DNA of 32,061 nt from Alcaligenaceae bacterium (GCA_030452305.1 JAKDMO010000007.1:1-32061), one strand, 5' to 3'. Positions 9,037 to 17,998 are shown, numbered from the stretch's first letter. The notes: generated by a model from the sequence alone, not told the origin. Numbers and translations are program-made.

Positions 9037-9864
9037 ATGCCCGCAACGATATACACCGACAGCCCCCTGGGCCGAAAGGTCGAGGAACCTTCTCATTACG
9101 ACCCCGCCCTGCTCTACCCGATCGCACGCGCCGAAACGCGTAGCGGCATGGAGGTACCCGCAGCCGACTACGGGGGCGATATCTGGAACGCGTACGAGCT
9201 CTCGTGGCTGGACGCACACGGCAAACCTGTCGTCGCCATGGGGCGCTTTACCTTCCCTGCCGACAGCCCCAATCTGATCGAATCCAAATCGTTCAAGCTC
9301 TATTTGAATTCCTATAACGACGAGCGCTTTGAACTGGCCGATATCGTGCGTCAGCGCATGCAGCTGGACCTGACGCGCGCCGGCGGTAAACCCGTGCTCG
9401 TGGAAATTTTGCCCCTGCGCCCGGCCTACGAACTGAGCTGCCAGGCGATGGCGGGCATCTGTATCGACGATCAGGACATCGATATACAAACCTATGATCC
9501 CGCCCCCGCTCTGCTGCACACCAGCGATCCGGCGTCCATCGTGCATGAAACCCTGGTCTCGGAACTGCTGAAGACCAACTGCCCCGTCACCGGGCAGCCC
9601 GACTGGGCTAGCCTGCAGATTCAATACGAAGGCCCACAGATCGACCGCAGCGCCCTGCTCGCCTACATCGTGTCGCTGCGCCACCATAACGAGTTCCACG
9701 AGCTGTGCGTCGAAAAAATCTACGGGGAAATCATGGCACGCTGCGAGCCTGCATCGCTGTTTGTCTATGCGCGCTACACGCGCCGTGGTGGCCTGGATAT
9801 CAACCCATGGCGCGCAAATCACCAACCCAAACGCATCAGCCAGGCGCGCACACTGCGCCAGTAG
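9037..9864 (+). CDS. queF: NADPH-dependent 7-cyano-7-deazaguanine reductase QueF
   Basis: QueF reduces the nitrile preQ0 to the amine preQ1 with NADPH in the biosynthesis of queuosine, a modified tRNA base. The 275-residue length is that of the long, two-domain form also found in E. coli. The QueF motif ESKSFKLYLNS is at residues 82-92. The catalytic NCPVTGQPDW carries Cys182, which forms the thioimide with the substrate, and Asp189. HNEFHELCVEKI further on holds the substrate-binding His and Glu. It is transcribed alone and converges on the AraC gene, 6 bases apart. Confidence 0.97.
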   Translation: MPATIYTDSPLGRKVEEPSHYDPALLYPIARAETRSGMEVPAADYGGDIWNAYELSWLDAHGKPVVAMGRFTFPADSPNLIESKSFKLYLNSYNDERFELADIVRQRMQLDLTRAGGKPVLVEILPLRPAYELSCQAMAGICIDDQDIDIQTYDPAPALLHTSDPASIVHETLVSELLKTNCPVTGQPDWASLQIQYEGPQIDRSALLAYIVSLRHHNEFHELCVEKIYGEIMARCEPASLFVYARYTRRGGLDINPWRANHQPKRISQARTLRQ

Positions 9865-9870
9865 CTTGCA

Positions 9871-10776
9871 TTACGCAGCCTGAGCCTCGCGTACCAACTG
9901 GTTGCTGACGTGTTCGCGATACTCGGTGGGGCTGAAGCCGGTGTGCTTACGGAAAAACCGGCTGAAGTAGACATCGTCATCGAAGCCGAACGTGCCCGCT
10001 ACCACCTTGACCGGCGTCACGGTATAGATCAGATCGCGCTGGACCTCGTGCAGCACACGCGCGTTGATGACCGCCAGGGCAGACACCCCCAGTGCATCGC
10101 GGCACAGACGTGACAGGTGCCCGACGGTGACGCCGAGTTCCGCAGCGTACGCGGACACAGGCCTGCGTTGCCTGAAGTGCTCCTCGACCAGATTCTGGAA
10201 TTTCTGAATCTGCTCGGCCTTGCGGGTACTACCCAGGCGCCTGGGCGCGCCTTCGCTATAGCGTATGCGGGCAATGCGCAGGAACAGCGCGGTGAACAGC
10301 GACATGCAGATCCCCGCCTGGCTGAGGTCGCGATTATGGAATTCGGTCTGTAGCGCCCTGAACAAAGGCATCAATTCGCCCTCGTGGCTGTTCTCGGGCG
10401 TCAGTTCGATCACGGCAGGCTGATGAATCAGATGCACCAGATCGGGCGCGCTCATCCCCACAAACACTTCAAGCAAATGCTGGACTGCGGTGATGACCGG
10501 CCCGTCCACATCGTTGGTGAAGTGGAATCCATGCACTGTTTGTTCTGGTATTGACACAATGCACGGAGCGGTAACCTGCCAGACCCGACCGTCAATTTCC
10601 ACCCGGCCGCCACCCGCAGTCAGATACAGGATCTGAATGAACGATTTATGGGTATGGGGGCTGATTTTCCAGTGGTTTGGCCCGGACCGGGTTGGAATCC
10701 ACTCGATATGAAGCGAATCAACCCAGTCTCCGAGACCCTGTGTGGCATACAGACCGTATCTAGGGATTACCCGCAT
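9871..10776 (-). CDS. AraC-family regulator, PobR/HpaA-like
   Basis: This 301-residue regulator has an N-terminal cupin-like sensor with HTHKSFIQILYLTAGGG and a C-terminal double helix-turn-helix. The C-terminal domain carries AAELGVTVGHLSRLCRDALG and the second-helix signature VAGTFGFDDDVYFSRFFRKHTGFSPTEYR, whose AraC hallmarks are all present. The sensor resembles PobR/HpaA regulators of 4-hydroxybenzoate and 4-hydroxyphenylacetate catabolism, so the inducer may be a ring carboxylic acid. The ATG at 10776 is chosen over 10827 because the family starts with an IPRY-like segment, and because the longer version would run through the direct-repeat operator at 10803-10835. It is divergent from the module A operon, its likely target. 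Confidence 0.9.
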   Translation of the reverse strand: MRVIPRYGLYATQGLGDWVDSLHIEWIPTRSGPNHWKISPHTHKSFIQILYLTAGGGRVEIDGRVWQVTAPCIVSIPEQTVHGFHFTNDVDGPVITAVQHLLEVFVGMSAPDLVHLIHQPAVIELTPENSHEGELMPLFRALQTEFHNRDLSQAGICMSLFTALFLRIARIRYSEGAPRRLGSTRKAEQIQKFQNLVEEHFRQRRPVSAYAAELGVTVGHLSRLCRDALGVSALAVINARVLHEVQRDLIYTVTPVKVVAGTFGFDDDVYFSRFFRKHTGFSPTEYREHVSNQLVREAQAA

Positions 10777-10802
10777 GATGTCTATGAAACCTGAATTTCC
10801 AT

Positions 10803-10835
10803 GCACGAATTGTCCTGTCACTCGCATGAATTGTC
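10803..10835. promoter_or_regulatory. AraC-type direct-repeat operator in the divergent promoter
   Basis: GCACGAATTGTC (10803-10814) is repeated as GCATGAATTGTC (10824-10835), 11 of 12 bases identical and exactly 21 bases apart, that is two helical turns. This is the usual geometry of AraC/XylS binding sites. The repeats lie 27-59 bases upstream of the AraC ATG and about 120 bases upstream of the first SDR gene. A TATAAA at about 10864-10869 could be the -10 for the plus-strand operon. Confidence 0.7.
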
Positions 10836-10956
10836 AATTCTAAAGAACCCAATCGCCCTTCAATATAAAGGGGTACCCAAATATTCGGCTACCGACGCCC
10901 CGGCAACTCGCCCGCGCCCTCGTATCCCCCCGGCCAGGAAACTCACAGGAGCACCC

Positions 10957-11778
10957 ATGAACCAACAGGATTGGCTCGAACTGACTGATCGCGTTTGCGT
11001 CGTAACCGGCGCCGCCGGCGGTATCGGCGCAGCCATCGCCGAACAGGCCTGCAGGGTCGGCGCACGCGTAGCCCTGCTGGATCGCGACGAGGCCGCCGCG
11101 CAGACGGTGGCCGCACAATTGCGTGAAACCGGGGGTCAAGCCATTGCCATTGCCTGTGACGCATCGGATGCGGACAGCATCGCACGGGCAGCCCAGGCTG
11201 TCGAACGCGAACTCGGCCCGTGCACGGCGCTGGTCAACAATGCAGGTATTCTGCGCGCCGGCGCGCTCAAGGACATCGACATCGACCAGTGGAATGAGAT
11301 CATCGGCATCAACCTGACGGGCTATCTGCTGACAGCCCGTGCCTTTGCCGAACCCATGCAAAAGGCCGGCGGCGGCAGCATGGTGCACATTGCCTCGATT
11401 GCTTCGCGCCATCCACAAAGCCAAAGCGGCGCATACAGCGCCTCGAAAGCCGGGATCCTGCTGCTATCGCAGCAGATCGCGGTGGAATGGGCCGAGCAGG
11501 GCATACGCAGCAATACGATCAGCCCGGGGATGATCCGCACCAAGTTGTCAGCCCCGTTTTATGCCGTACCCGGGATCGAGGCGGCGCGTTCCGCCATGAC
11601 CGCCAGTCGGCGCGTGGGCGAGCCCCTCGATATCGCCAACGCGGCGATGTTCCTGCTCAGCCCCAGATCAGCCTATGTCAACGCCTCCGACGTTCGCGTC
11701 GATGGCGGCATGAGCGCCATGCTGATGGATATGGTTCCGCGGCCCGGGTACAACGCCCCCGCTGCCGCGACGAACTGA
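10957..11778 (+). CDS. Short-chain dehydrogenase/reductase (first gene of module A)
   Basis: This 273-residue classical SDR probably oxidises a secondary alcohol to a ketone with NAD(P). It has the cofactor loop TGAAGGIG (17-24), an aspartate after beta-strand 2 (LLDRDE) that favours NAD, NNAG (94-97), and the catalytic Ser147, Tyr160 and Lys164 (YSASK). The C-terminal DGG motif is present. The ATG at 10957 has CAGGAG seven bases upstream; the frame extends to 10801 through the AraC operator and is not coding there. It is first in an operon that continues with a KstD-like flavoprotein, so the two may act in turn on one substrate. The substrate is unknown. Confidence 0.92.
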   Translation: MNQQDWLELTDRVCVVTGAAGGIGAAIAEQACRVGARVALLDRDEAAAQTVAAQLRETGGQAIAIACDASDADSIARAAQAVERELGPCTALVNNAGILRAGALKDIDIDQWNEIIGINLTGYLLTARAFAEPMQKAGGGSMVHIASIASRHPQSQSGAYSASKAGILLLSQQIAVEWAEQGIRSNTISPGMIRTKLSAPFYAVPGIEAARSAMTASRRVGEPLDIANAAMFLLSPRSAYVNASDVRVDGGMSAMLMDMVPRPGYNAPAAATN

Positions 11779-11813
11779 ACCGGCCCATTCACTTCAAATC
11801 AGAGACCCCTATC

Positions 11814-13526
11814 ATGAGCACACCTATCCTGGATGAACACACGCAATGCGACGTGCTGATCATCGGCGCCGGCGTCGGCGGACTGAGCACCGCCATCACA
11901 GCAGCAAAAAACGGGCTGCGCCCGGTCGTGATTGAAAAGGAGCCGGTCTTTGGCGGCACGACGGCGTTTTCGGGCGGCGTCCTCTGGATCCCCGGCAACC
12001 CTTTGGCCAAAAAAGCCGGAATCCCGGATTCCCGCGAAGCCGCCGTCACCTACATGAAAAACGAGGCCGGCGAGTTCTTTGACGAAACCACCGTCAACGC
12101 GTTCCTGGACACGGGCCCCGAGATGGTGGAGTTCTTTGAACGGGAAACCGAAGTGCAGTTCGTCCCCACCCTGTACCCCGACTATCACCCGGATCGCCCC
12201 GGCGGCGTGGACATCGGCCGGTCGATCCTGGCGGCACCCTACGACATTCGCGCACTGGGCCCGGACATGCAGCGCCTACGCCCACCGCTGCGCACAATCA
12301 CCTTCATCGGCATGATGTTCAATTCCTCGAACGCCGATATCAAGCATTTCTTTAACGTCACCAAATCGCTGACCTCATTCCTGTATGTGGTCAAGCGCCT
12401 GGCGAACCACCTGAAAGAGCTTGCGATGTACCGGCGTGGCACGAACGTCACCAGTGGCAACGCCCTGGCGGCACGCCTGGTCAAAAGCGCGCTGAACCTG
12501 AACATCCCGATCTACACCGATACCGCCGCCCGCGAACTGATCCGCGAGGGCGAGCGCGTGGTCGGTGCACGCGTAGCGACGCCCCAGGGCGAAGTCACCA
12601 TCCATGCCAAACGGGCTGTCGTACTGGCGGCGGGCGGCTTCCCGCACGACCAGGAGCGCATCCGGAAAAACTATCCGCACCTCGCGCGCGGGGGCGTACA
12701 TCTGTCGCCCACGCCCACAGGCAATACAGGCGACGGGATCCGCATGGCCGAACAACTGGGCGCCACGCTGCAGATGGACTATCCGAATGCCTGCGCGTGG
12801 ATGCCGGTGTCAAAGGTCCCCTTCAAAAACGGTGAATTCGGCGTATTCCCGCACCTGCTCGACCGCTACAAGCCCGGCATCATCGGTGTAGGCCGCAACG
12901 GCAAGCGATTCACGAACGAATCCAATTCCTATCATGATGTCGGCGAAGCCATGATCAAGGCTTGTATCAACGAGCCCGACACCAATATGTGGCTAATCTG
13001 TGATCAGGCGACGATCAGCAAATACGGCCTGGGCTATGCCAAGCCCGCCCCCATGCCGCTTGGACCCATGGTCCGCAACGGCTACCTGAATCGCGGCCGC
13101 ACGCTGGAGGAACTGGCGCACAGCGCAGGCATCGATGCGGAAGGCCTGAAGCAAACCGTTACGCAGTACAACGAGCACGCCACCAAGGGCGAGGACCCGG
13201 AGTTCGGCCGTGGCACGACCGCCTTCAACCGCTATCTGGCCGACCCAGAGAACAAACCAAACCCATGTGTGGCACCCATAGGCAAAGGCCCCTACTACGC
13301 GCTAAAGATCCTGATGGGCGACCTGGGCACATTCAACGGCATCAATACCACGCCTGCCGGGCAAGTGCTCGACGACCAGGGGCAAGCCATCGCAGGCCTC
13401 TACGCAGCGGGTAACGATCGCGCAAGCGTCATGGGCGGCAGCTACCCGGGCGCAGGCATCACGCTGGGGCCCATCATGACATTCGGCTACATCACCGGCA
13501 AGCACCTGGCCCAGACCCAGGACTGA
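11814..13526 (+). CDS. KstD-like FAD-dependent dehydrogenase (module A)
   Basis: This 570-residue flavoprotein belongs to the fumarate reductase/3-ketosteroid delta1-dehydrogenase superfamily, whose members remove hydrogens next to a ketone or reduce activated double bonds. The N-terminal FAD site is IIGAGVGGLSTA (16-27) with EKE at the end of beta-2. The C-terminal SYPGAGITLGPIMTFGY carries Tyr544 and Gly548, at the place where KstD uses a Tyr and Gly to polarise the ketone. No signal peptide and no haem or covalent-FAD site are seen, so it is cytoplasmic. The ATG at 11814 lies 35 bases after the SDR stop; upstream codons in this frame belong to a shadow of the SDR gene. It is close in motif pattern to the flavoprotein at 28748. 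A steroid substrate is not implied, since no other steroid genes are present. Confidence 0.9.
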   Translation: MSTPILDEHTQCDVLIIGAGVGGLSTAITAAKNGLRPVVIEKEPVFGGTTAFSGGVLWIPGNPLAKKAGIPDSREAAVTYMKNEAGEFFDETTVNAFLDTGPEMVEFFERETEVQFVPTLYPDYHPDRPGGVDIGRSILAAPYDIRALGPDMQRLRPPLRTITFIGMMFNSSNADIKHFFNVTKSLTSFLYVVKRLANHLKELAMYRRGTNVTSGNALAARLVKSALNLNIPIYTDTAARELIREGERVVGARVATPQGEVTIHAKRAVVLAAGGFPHDQERIRKNYPHLARGGVHLSPTPTGNTGDGIRMAEQLGATLQMDYPNACAWMPVSKVPFKNGEFGVFPHLLDRYKPGIIGVGRNGKRFTNESNSYHDVGEAMIKACINEPDTNMWLICDQATISKYGLGYAKPAPMPLGPMVRNGYLNRGRTLEELAHSAGIDAEGLKQTVTQYNEHATKGEDPEFGRGTTAFNRYLADPENKPNPCVAPIGKGPYYALKILMGDLGTFNGINTTPAGQVLDDQGQAIAGLYAAGNDRASVMGGSYPGAGITLGPIMTFGYITGKHLAQTQD

Positions 13527-13562
13527 AGCCGCCGACACCCTACACACCAAAGGAGACCCCAT

Positions 13563-13907
13563 ATGCCTATCGATAATTCACTGCCCCTGATCGATCATCG
13601 CATCTATACCATCGCACTACGGAAAATGCCCGAGTTCCTGGACGTTTTCGATCGCCTCGCCATGCCGGTCCTGCTCGAAACATTGGGCAATCCTATGGGA
13701 TTCTATGTCAGCCAGGTCGGCCCCCTGAACCAATTGGTCCACCTCTGGGCCTATAAGGACCTGGCCGACTTCGAAGAGCGCGCCAAACGCCGCGACACAC
13801 ACCCGGACTTCCCGGCCTATCTGGCGGCATCGGAAAAGCTGATCACCGCGCAGGAAAATCGCCTGATCAAGCGCATTGACCTACCCAGCATGAGGCACCT
13901 TGCATGA
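13563..13907 (+). CDS. NIPSNAP family protein (single domain)
   Basis: This 114-residue protein has the NIPSNAP pattern: DHRIYTIA at the N-terminus, GFYVSQVGPLNQLVHLWAYKDLADFEERAKRR in the middle, then a hydrophobic beta strand. The family adopts a dimeric alpha/beta barrel fold related to small monooxygenases and stress-response barrel proteins; the biochemical role is unknown. AGGAG precedes the ATG. Its stop overlaps the next SDR start by four bases (ATGA), so translation is coupled. It follows the KstD-like gene by 36 bases, and the same pairing recurs at 28748-31101, which suggests it assists or partners the flavoprotein. Confidence 0.85.
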   Translation: MPIDNSLPLIDHRIYTIALRKMPEFLDVFDRLAMPVLLETLGNPMGFYVSQVGPLNQLVHLWAYKDLADFEERAKRRDTHPDFPAYLAASEKLITAQENRLIKRIDLPSMRHLA

Positions 13908-14698
13908 ATACGGCAGCACATTCCGACACCCGGATCGCCATCGTGACCGGCGCGGCGGGCGGCATAGGCTGGGCCACTGCGCAGCGACTCGCTGCCGACG
14001 GCTGCCAACTGGCCATTCTGGATTTGGATGGCGACGCGGCCACCCAGCGCGCCCAGGAACTGGGCCCCGGGCATTTCGGCACAGGCTGCGACGTGGCCTC
14101 GGAATCCTCGGTTCAGGCGGCCATCGCCAAAGTCATGACGCGCTTCGGGCGCGTGGATACCCTGGTCAATAACGCAGGGATCGGCGACCAATCCACAGGC
14201 ACCATCGAGCAGACGGCCGAGGGATTCGATCGTGTGCTGAGCGTGCATCTGCGCGGCACGTTCCTGGTGAGCCGCGACGTCGGCCGGATCATGCTCGACC
14301 AAGGTGCAGGCGCCATCGTGAACCTCAGCTCGATCGCCGGACTGGCAGGCATACCGGGGCGCAACGCCTACGCAGCGGCCAAGGCGGGGATTTCGGCCAT
14401 GACCCGATCCATGGCCTGTGAGTGGGCACGGCGCGGCGTACGCGTCAACGCTGTGGCGCCGGGCTATGTCCGCACCGTGCTGGTTGAAAAACTTGAACAC
14501 GATCAGGCACTGGACACAGAAGCCATTGCGGCACGGACCCCGATGGGCCGGCTCGCACGCCCCGAGGAAATCGCCCAGGCCATTCAATTCCTGGTTTCAG
14601 AACAATCCAGCTTCATTACCGGAACCACCTTGAATGTGGACGGTGGCTGGCTTGCCCTGGGGGCGCCTGAAAGCGCGCTTGAGGCCGGCGCACATTAG
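13904..14698 (+). CDS. Second short-chain dehydrogenase/reductase of module A
   Basis: This 264-residue classical SDR has the cofactor loop TGAAGGIG (15-22), LDLDGD after beta-2 (an acidic residue that favours NAD), NNAG (89-92), the catalytic Ser142/143, Tyr156 and Lys160 (YAAAK), and the C-terminal VDGGW. It overlaps the NIPSNAP gene by ATGA and is 18 bases before the permease gene. The family resembles 3-oxoacyl-ACP reductase/FabG-like enzymes, but the catabolic context points to oxidation of a ring or side-chain hydroxyl. The exact substrate cannot be read from sequence. Confidence 0.92.
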   Translation: MNTAAHSDTRIAIVTGAAGGIGWATAQRLAADGCQLAILDLDGDAATQRAQELGPGHFGTGCDVASESSVQAAIAKVMTRFGRVDTLVNNAGIGDQSTGTIEQTAEGFDRVLSVHLRGTFLVSRDVGRIMLDQGAGAIVNLSSIAGLAGIPGRNAYAAAKAGISAMTRSMACEWARRGVRVNAVAPGYVRTVLVEKLEHDQALDTEAIAARTPMGRLARPEEIAQAIQFLVSEQSSFITGTTLNVDGGWLALGAPESALEAGAH

Positions 14699-14716
14699 CC
14701 CGCTAGAGGACTTCCT

Positions 14717-15568
14717 ATGCTGACCATCAATATTTTGAACGGCCTGGTCTATGGCTCGTTGCTGATCATCGTAGCCTCAGGGCTGGCGCTGATCTACGGC
14801 CTGAGGCGGGTCGTGAATTTCGCCCATGGATCGCTTTACATGCTGGGGGCATATATCGGCTATTCGATCGCCCTGCACAGCAACTTCTGGGCAGCCCTGA
14901 TCATTGCCCCGCTGATCATGGGGGTCATCGGCATGCTGCTGGATCGCTATGGCCTGCGTTTGCTGCAGGACCGCGACCCGCTCAGCGTCATCCTGGTGAC
15001 CTTCGGACTGCTGCTCGTGATCGAGGACGTGGTGCAAACCGTCTGGGGCAAGAGCAATCTGTCGCTGGACGAACCGGAACTGCTGAACACATCGATCCAG
15101 ATCCTGGGCACCACCATGCCGACCTACCGCATTGCCGTGGTCGTGGCAGGCGCGGCCGTCGCCCTGGGCCTGACCCTGTGGCTGCGCGGCACACGCATGG
15201 GCCTATTCGTGCGCTCGGCCAGCACGGACCCGACCACGACGGCCATGCAAGGCGTCAACACCGACCGTCTCAGCGCATTGGTCGTGGGCCTGGGCACCGC
15301 ACTGGCGGGGTTTGCCGGCGTGGTGACCGCACCCTTCCTGTCGTTGTCGCCCTCGATGAGCGGCGACGTCCTGATCGACTCGTTCATGGTGGTCGTCATC
15401 GGCGGCCTGGGCAGTCTGCCCGGCGCGTTCTTTGCCGCGATGATCCTGGGTCAGGTCCAGACACTGGGGGCCATCTATCTGCCCGATATCTCTGCACTGC
15501 TTCCCTTTCTCCTGATGATTGCCATCCTGCTATGGAGGCCGGCAGGGCTTGCCGGGAACCGCACATGA
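14717..15568 (+). CDS. LivH-type ABC transporter permease (module A)
   Basis: This 283-residue inner-membrane permease of the branched-chain amino acid (HAAT) family begins with LNGLVYGSLLIIVASGLALIYGL, followed by the conserved VNFAHGSLYMLGAYIG. The cytoplasmic EAA-like loop is GLFVRSASTDPTTTAMQGVN, and VIGGLGSLPGAFFAA follows near the C-terminus. About eight helices are predicted. HAAT systems carry many compounds besides amino acids, including aromatic and ring acids. AGAGGAC lies five bases before the ATG; the stop overlaps the next start by ATGA. Confidence 0.95.
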   Translation: MLTINILNGLVYGSLLIIVASGLALIYGLRRVVNFAHGSLYMLGAYIGYSIALHSNFWAALIIAPLIMGVIGMLLDRYGLRLLQDRDPLSVILVTFGLLLVIEDVVQTVWGKSNLSLDEPELLNTSIQILGTTMPTYRIAVVVAGAAVALGLTLWLRGTRMGLFVRSASTDPTTTAMQGVNTDRLSALVVGLGTALAGFAGVVTAPFLSLSPSMSGDVLIDSFMVVVIGGLGSLPGAFFAAMILGQVQTLGAIYLPDISALLPFLLMIAILLWRPAGLAGNRT

Positions 15569-16569
15569 AATCAACTCGCACAAGCCGCAGCCGCATCCTG
15601 CCGTGGTCCGTGCTGGCCGTGGCCATCGGCCTGGCCGGCAGTATGGCGATCTCTTCGGCCATCATGCTGTCGCTGCTGACCCAGGCCGCGATCTATGCAA
15701 TATTTGCCTCTGGAATCGGCGTGCTGCTGCGCCAAAGCGGTGTGGCAAGCTTTGGCCATGCGGCGTTCTTTGGGCTGGGCGGATACATCATCGCGATCCT
15801 GCTCAACGATGGCGCGGTTTCGGCCGAAACCGCCGTCATCCTGGCCCTGGTGGGCATTGCGGTATTCGCATTCCTGCTCGGCCTGGTGATCGTACGCGTA
15901 CCAGGTATTGCGTTCGCAATGCTGACCCTGGCATTCGGCCAACTGTTCTACCAGCTTGCCTCGAACTCCCGCAGCCTGACGGGCGGGGCCGACGGCATGA
16001 CCATCAACTGGCCCAACTCGCTCTTTGGCGTGAGCTTTTCAACCCTGCTGGATCAGCATGTGCTGTTCGGCATATGCTGGGTTGCCCTGGTGCTGTCGCT
16101 GGCCGCCCTGGCCTGGCTGCGGCACAGCCGCCTCGGGCATGTCAGCGAAGCCATCCGTGACAACATCGAACGCGCCTCGTTCATCGGCATCCAGACCCTG
16201 ATCCCGCGCGCCCTGATTTTCGCTGTCTCGGCAATCATCGTCGGGGTGGCCGGCGCACTCTCTGCGGTGAATACCGGCTTCATTTCCCCTGAAAGCCTGC
16301 ACTGGAGCGTATCGGGCTCGGCCCTGATGATGGTTGTGGTGGGCGGCTATCGCCTGGTCTGGGGCCCGGCCTTTGGCGCAATCGTCTTTTTCCTGGCCAA
16401 GGACTGGATCGGCGACTACGCGGATCACTGGCTGGCACTGTTCGGGATTGCGCTGATCATTGTGGTGGTCTTTACCGACGCAGGCATCAGCGGTGCCCTG
16501 AACCGGCTGATCCACAAAAAACGCAAAGGCGGGCCTGCAAATGGCGCCGTCGCTGCCGTCAAGCCTTAG
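15565..16569 (+). CDS. LivM-type ABC transporter permease (module A)
   Basis: This 334-residue second permease of the same importer has LLRQSGVASFGHAAFFGLGGY near residues 53-75, RVPGIAFAMLTLAFGQLFYQLA, NSRSLTGGADGM, and the cytoplasmic loop GHVSEAIRDNIERASFIGIQT. The start is the ATG at 15565, overlapping the LivH stop; the frame reaches further upstream only as a shadow of LivH. A basic tail (KKRKGG) ends it. Confidence 0.94.
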   Translation: MKSTRTSRSRILPWSVLAVAIGLAGSMAISSAIMLSLLTQAAIYAIFASGIGVLLRQSGVASFGHAAFFGLGGYIIAILLNDGAVSAETAVILALVGIAVFAFLLGLVIVRVPGIAFAMLTLAFGQLFYQLASNSRSLTGGADGMTINWPNSLFGVSFSTLLDQHVLFGICWVALVLSLAALAWLRHSRLGHVSEAIRDNIERASFIGIQTLIPRALIFAVSAIIVGVAGALSAVNTGFISPESLHWSVSGSALMMVVVGGYRLVWGPAFGAIVFFLAKDWIGDYADHWLALFGIALIIVVVFTDAGISGALNRLIHKKRKGGPANGAVAAVKP

Positions 16570-16574
16570 GAGTC

Positions 16575-17303
16575 ATGGCAATGGAAAACAATATTGTCCT
16601 GGAAGTCAAGGACGTCGCCATCCACTACGGTGGCGTCAAAGCGGTGGACGGCGTGACGTTCCAGGTCCGCAAGGGTGAAATTCACGGGTTGATCGGGCCG
16701 AATGGCGCAGGAAAATCAACGGTGATCGATGCCATTACAGGGCGCCGCAAGCTGACACGGGGTGCCGTCACCCTGCAGGGCGAAGACATCTCGAAGCTGG
16801 ATGTGATTGCACGCCGGCGGCGGGGCCTTGCACGATCGTTCCAGCGCACCAGCGTATTTGCCGAAATGACCGTGGGCGATCAGGTCGGGCTGGCGGCACT
16901 GAAGGTGGGCGCAGCCGACCCCGAGGCCAACTCGCGAGATGTGCTCGGCCAACTGGATCTGCTGGACATGTCCGATGTCGAGGCCCGCGAACTGGGCTAC
17001 GGCCAGCAACGCCGGCTGGATCTGGCGCTGGCGCTGGTCGGTCAGCCCTCGGTGCTGCTGCTCGATGAGCCCATGGCGGGCCTGTCGGCGCAGGAATCCG
17101 AGGATCTGGCGCAGCACCTGAAGGTACTCGCCGGGCAATGGAACGTATCCGTGCTGCTCGTCGAACACGATATGGACATTCTGTTTGGAATTTCCAATTC
17201 GGTCACCGTATTCGAACTCGGGAAAGTCATCGCCGGCGGCGACCCGCAGACCATACGATCGCATCCCAGGGTGCGCGAAGCTTATCTGGGGAGCGCGGCA
17301 TGA
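16575..17303 (+). CDS. LivG-type ABC transporter ATPase (module A)
   Basis: This is a 242-residue ATP-binding subunit with Walker A GPNGAGKS (about 43-50), Walker B VLLLDEP, the H-loop EHDMD and the family-specific extended C-terminus. The signature is degenerate: GYGQQRRLDLAL in place of LSGGQ, as is common in LivG proteins. AGGAG sits just before the LivM stop; it is two bases from the ATG at 16575 but eight from an in-frame ATG at 16581, which may be the true start. The stop overlaps the next gene by ATGA. Confidence 0.95.
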   Translation: MAMENNIVLEVKDVAIHYGGVKAVDGVTFQVRKGEIHGLIGPNGAGKSTVIDAITGRRKLTRGAVTLQGEDISKLDVIARRRRGLARSFQRTSVFAEMTVGDQVGLAALKVGAADPEANSRDVLGQLDLLDMSDVEARELGYGQQRRLDLALALVGQPSVLLLDEPMAGLSAQESEDLAQHLKVLAGQWNVSVLLVEHDMDILFGISNSVTVFELGKVIAGGDPQTIRSHPRVREAYLGSAA

Positions 17304-17998
17304 GCAGTCTGCTGAAATTCGAGGGCATCCACGCCTACTACGGTGCGGCGCACATCCTGCACGGCATCGACCTGGAAGTTGAACGCGGCGAGCGTGTTGC
17401 CCTAATCGGGCGCAATGGCGTGGGCAAGACCACCATCGCCAATTCGCTACTGGGCATCGCCCAAATCAAGGCCGGCACAATCAGTGTCAACCAGACCCCC
17501 ATCAAGCGACCCAGGCCCTATATCGCGACCAGCCTGGGGGTGGCCATCGTCCCACAAGGGCGATGCATCATCGCAAATCTGAGCGTAGAAGAAAACCTGG
17601 TACTGGGTTCGGCCGCAAATCGGGCGGGCCCATGGACCGTATCCGCCATCTACAAGCTCTTTCCCATTCTGCAAGAGCGCGCCCATACCCCGGGCACCGC
17701 CCTGTCAGGCGGGCAGCAACAGATGCTCGCCATCGGGCGCGCGCTGATGGCCAACCCGGACCTGATCATCCTGGACGAGCCCACTGAAGGCCTGGCCCCG
17801 GTGATCATCGACCAACTGGCCGATATCTTCAACCACGTTGCCGACCAGGGTGCGGCCCTGCTGCTGATTGAGCAGAACCTTAGCCTGGTCGCCCGCGTCG
17901 CCCGGCGTTATTACGCCGTCGAAAAGGGCTCTGTCGTGGCGCAGGGCACCATTGATCCAGACGATATTTCGGGCCTGCGCACGCATATCGCGGCGTAG
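17300..17998 (+). CDS. LivF-type ABC transporter ATPase (module A)
   Basis: This is a 232-residue second ATPase of the importer, with Walker A GRNGVGKTT, the Q-loop region VPQGRCIIANLSVEENL, signature LSGGQQQML, Walker B LIILDEP with TEGL, and H-loop EQNLSL (Gln in place of His is not seen; the motif reads LLIEQNLSL, as in many LivF proteins). It starts at the ATG at 17300, overlapping the LivG stop, and is followed 51 bases later by the binding-protein gene. Confidence 0.95.
   Translation: MSSLLKFEGIHAYYGAAHILHGIDLEVERGERVALIGRNGVGKTTIANSLLGIAQIKAGTISVNQTPIKRPRPYIATSLGVAIVPQGRCIIANLSVEENLVLGSAANRAGPWTVSAIYKLFPILQERAHTPGTALSGGQQQMLAIGRALMANPDLIILDEPTEGLAPVIIDQLADIFNHVADQGAALLLIEQNLSLVARVARRYYAVEKGSVVAQGTIDPDDISGLRTHIAA

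Noticed and set aside
9031-9825. A 264-codon minus-strand frame opposite queF
   Set aside because: No motif or ribosome site; queF is complete with its catalytic Cys and Asp.
11814-13526. True steroid delta1-dehydrogenase
   Set aside because: The superfamily match is clear, but no other steroid catabolic genes are present, and KstD-like folds act on many ring ketones.
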